Source of the DNA: a virus
Direction: 5' to 3' (one strand)
DNA length: 26,702 nucleotides
IMG/VR virus record: IMGVR_UViG_3300042945_003542
Coordinates: 1-26,702 of that record
Below, piece by piece: positions 24,421 to 26,702 of the stretch (the stretch's first letter is position 1; each line of letters begins with the position of its first letter). The position numbers and the translations under genes were made by a program. The notes beneath the pieces were generated by a model. The model did no database searches. It was not told where the DNA came from and saw only the letters and a program-made list of their open reading frames with translations.

Positions 24421-24749
24421 TGGATACCAAGCCCGACCCCACCTACGACAAGCTCCCCAAGGACGACGCAATGCCGGATGGCTTCACAGCCTGGCCCAAG
24501 TTCCCCGGCGATCCCGCACTGCTCGAGATCAGCCCGCAAGCCACACGTAAGCCGCGGAACATCCGGCGCCTGCTCGGCGAGAACCCGGTCAGCACCGAGT
24601 CTCTGCGGGCCGATATCTACGCCGCCGGGCGCCGCGCGCAGAAGCTCCACCGAGAAGCGCTCGAGCGTGAGGAACCCGAGCGTCCGGCCGCCCAGGCCCG
24701 CGAGAATCTGCACCCGGACGCCTTCGTCGATGACTTCGACGACGAATAG
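24420..24749 (+). CDS. Unknown small acidic/charged protein, 109 aa
   Basis: The start ATG at 24420 shares its A with the upstream TGA. The first 40 residues are Asp/Pro-rich, the middle (about 45-85) is basic and helical (KPRNIRRLLGEN, then ADIYAAGRRAQKLHREALERE), and the end is acidic (DAFVDDFDDE). The mixture of a basic helix and an acidic tail is often seen in small phage DNA- or protein-binding factors, but no family is recognised. It is the last gene of the rightward early block; only 13 bp separate it from the convergent minus-strand gene, and no terminator is visible there. Confidence 0.78.
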   Translation: MDTKPDPTYDKLPKDDAMPDGFTAWPKFPGDPALLEISPQATRKPRNIRRLLGENPVSTESLRADIYAAGRRAQKLHREALEREEPERPAAQARENLHPDAFVDDFDDE

Positions 24750-24762
24750 GCGACTAGGCGCG

Positions 24763-25173
24763 CTACATCAGCCCGGCGTTGGCGTCCAGGCCGTTCGCCT
24801 TGCGCATCTTCTTCTCGTCGCCCTTGCTCAACAAGAGGCCCTTGAGGCGCAAGTACGCCTCTCGTCCACGCTGGGCCACGGTCTGCCGGTCGCTGAGCAT
24901 CATCTCCAGCACGCACATCAGCGCGAGCTTCTGCTCATCGTCCGGCAGAGCCTCCAGCCTGTCGAGCTCACGCTCCACCAGCCGCGAAATGCCCTGCACG
25001 GCACGCAGCCTTTGAGGATGGGCCGCCCCACGCAGCTCCGCGTTCATCGCCTTCGATGTCTGCGCTCCGTACGGCCGCGAAGGACGCGAACGCGGAGGCA
25101 CGTACCGCCCTTCCGCCCGCGCGTCCAGCACCGCGTCGTGGCCGTTCACGCCACCATCGAAGCTCGACCCCAC
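24763..25173 (-). CDS. Unknown helical protein, 136 aa
   Basis: It is read leftward from GTG 25173 (GAGGG about 8 nt upstream) toward the replication operon. The N-terminal 45 residues are Gly/Arg/Pro-rich and likely flexible. Residues about 50-120 form two or more helices (LRAVQGISRLVERELDRLEAL, cut here to its core; then KLALMCVLEMMLSDR), and the tail is basic (SKGDEKKMRKANG). No domain is recognised. A small DNA-binding or host-takeover protein is possible. It lies 19 bp after the 64-aa gene and probably forms a two-gene unit with it. Confidence 0.7.
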   Translation of the reverse strand: MGSSFDGGVNGHDAVLDARAEGRYVPPRSRPSRPYGAQTSKAMNAELRGAAHPQRLRAVQGISRLVERELDRLEALPDDEQKLALMCVLEMMLSDRQTVAQRGREAYLRLKGLLLSKGDEKKMRKANGLDANAGLM

Positions 25174-25192
25174 GAGTCAGCCCTCAGCGACC

Positions 25193-25387
25193 TCAGCGCA
25201 TCCCCAGGCGCCGGCCCTTGATGCTCGGCACCTTGCACTCCCCGCCAGCCGCAGGGCCGCTCGTCACCTTCGTCTTGCCCTTCATCACCACGCCGCCAGC
25301 CTCCTTGTGACCGCTCGTCCCCACGATCTTCGCCGGGCTCCGCTGCACGCTCGGGCTGATGACACGCCGCTGAATCTGCTTCTTCAT
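25193..25387 (-). CDS. Small basic protein, 64 aa
   Basis: It starts at ATG 25387, chosen because AGGAGG lies 10 nt upstream; a longer frame reaching 25456 crosses the promoter region and is rejected. The sequence is rich in Lys, Arg and Gly (MKKQIQRRVISPSVQRSPAK, then VMKGKTKVTSGP), with one Cys. It would be a nucleic-acid-binding or virion-associated peptide by composition, but that is inference. It is the promoter-proximal gene of the leftward pair. Confidence 0.7.
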   Translation of the reverse strand: MKKQIQRRVISPSVQRSPAKIVGTSGHKEAGGVVMKGKTKVTSGPAAGGECKVPSIKGRRLGMR

Positions 25388-25443
25388 CTCGAGGAATCCT
25401 CCTGCTCCCCAGCTTCGCGCCGCAACTTCTCCCGCGCAAGCCC

Positions 25444-25473
25444 TTGCCACGCGCATAGCACACGCGCTATTCT
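25444..25473 (+). promoter_or_regulatory. Candidate promoter with overlapping inverted repeat
   Basis: TTGCCA (25444-25449), an 18-bp spacer and TATTCT (25468-25473) form a fair plus-strand promoter. The expected start site is 25479-25482, directly before the ATG at 25483, so the mRNA would be nearly leaderless. The inverted repeat ATAGC-N6-GCTAT (25455-25459, 25466-25470) overlaps the -10 and could be an operator for a divergent pair. No good minus-strand promoter was found in the 95-bp gap. Confidence 0.45.
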
Positions 25474-25482
25474 CTGTGCACC

Positions 25483-25908
25483 ATGGAAACCACCAACACC
25501 ACCGCGCCCAAACCCACCGAACCCTACGACGTGAAGATGCGCACGATCCCTCTGCGCATCAAACCGAAGGGCCAGCCCGCGCCGCAGAACGCCGACGCCG
25601 AGGACCCCTTCGAGGAAGCCGGCGACGCACAAGCGGACAGCCCGCCGCGCGCTCGCGTCCGGGTCCACCCTTCGGAGCGCGTCATCCGTGAGCTCGGCAA
25701 GTGCTCCGTCGAGGAAATCGACGCCGTGGCGTACCACCTCGCCATCTACCGGCCGGCCCTCGCACACTTCCTCCACGCCAGCCTCGAGAACTGCGCCCGC
25801 ACCATCGCCGCCGAACGCAACCGTCAGCTCGAAGCCAGCGCCCGCGCCGCACAGCGCGCCACGAACGACCCGCCCAGCGAGACCAGCGGGCAAGCCCGCG
25901 TACACTGA
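25483..25908 (+). CDS. Unknown early protein, 141 aa
   Basis: The N-terminal 55 residues are Pro/Thr/Asp-rich and probably unstructured. The domain from about 57 to 125 is helical, with PSERVIRELGKCSVEEIDAV and HLAIYRPALAHFLHAS, ending in a basic helix (ERNRQLEASARAAQ). It has the size and shape of a small DNA-binding or anti-host factor, but I recognise no family. The absence of a Shine-Dalgarno and the position of the promoter suggest leaderless translation. The tRNA-like gene follows after 11 bp, probably in the same transcript. Confidence 0.75.
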   Translation: METTNTTAPKPTEPYDVKMRTIPLRIKPKGQPAPQNADAEDPFEEAGDAQADSPPRARVRVHPSERVIRELGKCSVEEIDAVAYHLAIYRPALAHFLHASLENCARTIAAERNRQLEASARAAQRATNDPPSETSGQARVH

Positions 25909-25919
25909 CCACCGCACAC

Positions 25920-25992
25920 CGCAGGCGGTCCTGGTGACCCCCGACGGCTCATAACCGACGGGAGCGGGGTTCGACCCCCCGGCCTGCTACCA
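25920..25992 (+). tRNA. tRNA-like gene, CAU anticodon, initiator-like
   Basis: 73 nt including an encoded CCA (25990-25992). The acceptor has 6 perfect pairs (25921-25926 with 25982-25987), with C·U in place of the first pair, like the unpaired end of bacterial initiator tRNAs. The T-arm is perfect (CGGGG-TTCGACC-CCCCG). The anticodon loop is CTCATAA, with three G-C pairs next to it, one A·A mismatch, then a G-C pair. The D-arm is short (GGTC-CTGGT-GACC), with no spacer to the acceptor. This deviation lowers the confidence. A tRNA-Ile with modified CAU is an alternative. Confidence 0.6.
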
Positions 25993-26004
25993 CCACAAGC
26001 GCCG

Positions 26005-26023
26005 CGCGCTCCTGACCAGCGCG
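26005..26023 (+). repeat. Short hairpin after the tRNA-like gene
   Basis: cgcgct (26005-26010) and agcgcg (26018-26023) pair around a 7-nt loop, 13 bp after the encoded CCA. It could assist processing of the tRNA 3' end or form part of the termination region. Confidence 0.4.
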
Positions 26024-26029
26024 ACGCCC

Positions 26030-26074
26030 AGGCCCGACGCTCGAGACCAACTCCCTCGACGCCGGGCCTTCTTC
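26030..26074 (+). terminator. Intrinsic-like terminator after the tRNA-like gene
   Basis: aggcccg (26030-26036) pairs with cgggcct (26063-26069). A further inner stem of gc plus tcgag pairs with ctcga and gc, with small bulges, around the loop accaactcc. The 3' arm is followed by TCTTC, a weak U-rich tail. It fits as the terminator of the 25483 gene and tRNA-like transcript. Confidence 0.55.
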
Positions 26075-26081
26075 GTGCCCA

Positions 26082-26153
26082 TGGGACCCAGCCCAAATTT
26101 CCCGGCGCGGGCAAAACGATACGGGACTCCAGCGAGCCTCTGCATGGGACCCA
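26082..26153. repeat. Two TGGGACCCA palindromes 63 bp apart
   Basis: TGGGACCCA occurs at 26082-26090 and 26145-26153, each as part of the identical 12-bp CATGGGACCCAG. 63 bp equals six helical turns, which would suit a protein bridging both copies. An AAATTT and an AAAAC patch lie between them. Confidence 0.55.
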
Positions 26154-26258
26154 GAGCGGAGGATGGCGGGAGAGGAGGGATGAGGGATCACCCTACGCCC
26201 TCCACCGCCAAAACCCCCCGGCCACCCCTCCCCGCCCCGGTCGCGCGCGCCCCGACGG

Positions 26259-26352
26259 TCCAGGATCTGGATTCCAACTCTTGGACTCGCTGTCTGGAAG
26301 CTGGACGGACGGGCTGTCCAGCGGTTGGACGCGAGCGGTCTGGGGATTGGAC
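26259..26352. repeat. YTGGAC iteron cluster
   Basis: TTGGAC at 26281, CTGGAC at 26301, TTGGAC at 26325 and TTGGAC at 26347 give spacings of 20, 24 and 22 bp. Inverted copies (GTCCAG) lie at 26259 and 26316. The density over about 94 bp is higher than elsewhere nearby and resembles a protein-binding array. Confidence 0.5.
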
Positions 26353-26440
26353 GGGTTGCGGGCTGGCGATGGGCGAGAGGGGAGAGCGGGCGGGCTGGTG
26401 GATGATCCGTCCCGCCATCCCGTCCTCCGATCCGATCATC

Positions 26441-26527
26441 CGCTCCGAGGCTTGCGCACCGGTCGATCCGATGCGAGCAGCGGTCCACGCTCCGAGCATC
26501 CGTGCGCAGGATGCGAGCGACGGAGCG
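26441..26527. repeat. Direct repeat pair with a strong hairpin
   Basis: CGCTCCGAG (26441-26449 and 26488-26496) and GATGCGAGC (26470-26478 and 26510-26518) repeat in the same order. The second unit also folds: cgctccg (26488-26494) with cggagcg (26521-26527), and gcatcc (26496-26501) with ggatgc (26509-26514). Confidence 0.55.
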
Positions 26528-26630
26528 GCGCAGTGTGCGGAGTGTCGTAGGTGGACACGTTCGGCCACGCTGCTTCGCCGTGCCAGCGTGAGGACACCCG
26601 GCCTCGCTGCGCTCAGCGCCGCCCGGCTAA

Positions 26631-26663
26631 GACAGCGCACTGTCAAGAGCCCGTGTCAAGAGC
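26631..26663. repeat. TGTCAAGAGC direct repeat with adjoining inverted repeat
   Basis: TGTCAAGAGC occurs at 26641-26650 and 26654-26663 (13-bp period). Just before it, GACAG-CGCA-CTGTC (26631-26644) is a 5-bp inverted repeat that overlaps the first copy. Confidence 0.5.
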
Positions 26664-26702
26664 GGAGAGAGCGGCTCGCGTGGACGCTCAGGCCCGGCCC
26701 GA

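Larger units (their letters stand above)
26075..26702. other. Non-coding right end rich in short repeats
   Basis: About 630 bp without a convincing gene. The longest minus-strand frames (25949..26488 and 26188..26646) have unbiased, Arg/Pro/Gly-rich text, no ribosome site and overlap the hairpins. The stretch contains paired palindromes, YTGGAC iterons, a hairpin repeat and a 13-bp-period direct repeat. A packaging, origin or terminus function is possible. The sequence ends inside this region. Confidence 0.55.

Noticed and set aside
25920-25992. Attachment site (attP/attB) in a tRNA
   Set aside because: There is no integrase in the window, the 5' and 3' acceptor halves match each other, and no second copy is seen, so I call it a tRNA-like gene; it remains possible if the right end is host DNA.
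25949-26488. 179-aa minus-strand frame at the right end
   Set aside because: It opposes the tRNA-like gene and terminator and spans several repeats; the text has no protein-like pattern.
26259-26663. CRISPR array
   Set aside because: The repeats are 6-10 bp with irregular spacing and no conserved 25-37 bp repeat, and no cas gene is present.

Overview
The window looks like the virion-assembly half, plus part of the early region, of a GC-rich, tailed double-stranded DNA bacteriophage, probably short-tailed (podovirus-like). A small and a large terminase, a very large P22-type portal (711 aa), a scaffold and a major capsid protein lie in the canonical order. They are followed by connector-type proteins, two giant beta-rich tail-hub proteins and Ala/Gln-rich proteins of the internal or ejection type. 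I see no tape-measure, tail-tube, sheath or baseplate gene, no integrase and no phage RNA polymerase. The host cannot be named from the sequence; it is presumably GC-rich.

Layout. The minus-strand late block runs leftward from 22156 to the left edge. Its genes are nearly all overlapping or separated by a few bases: TerS, TerL, a one-TM protein, portal, a Cys-containing protein, scaffold, major capsid, a beta-rich structural protein, two small head-tail genes, a connector, another beta-rich protein, the 1408-aa and 1008-aa hub proteins, three small structural proteins, a 572-aa Gln/Ala-rich protein, and a gene cut by the window edge. The last (1..297) has no stop codon in the window. A 270-bp divergent region with two hairpins (22157..22426) separates this block from a plus-strand early block. 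That block holds a 19-aa leader ORF, a replication-initiator-like protein and three unrecognised proteins. Two small minus-strand genes follow (24763..25387), then a divergent promoter, a plus-strand gene, and a tRNA-like gene with an initiator-like CAU anticodon arm followed by a terminator. The last 630 bp hold no convincing gene but several short repeats and hairpins.

How it fits together. The early block would start replication, with a plausible lambda-style origin embedded in the linker of the initiator gene (22772..22914). The late operon would build procapsids (scaffold, capsid, portal), package DNA (TerS/TerL) and add the neck, hub and ejection proteins.

Points most worth a second look: (1) iterons in helical phase, a tandem purine repeat and a large hairpin inside the initiator gene; (2) a perfect 14-bp inverted repeat that places the Shine-Dalgarno-less capsid start codon at the edge of a hairpin loop; (3) a tail-hub family apparently split into two ORFs at a CCC-TAG junction that could support +1 frameshifting; (4) a phage-borne initiator-like tRNA with a shortened D-arm; (5) phased repeats in the right-hand non-coding end.
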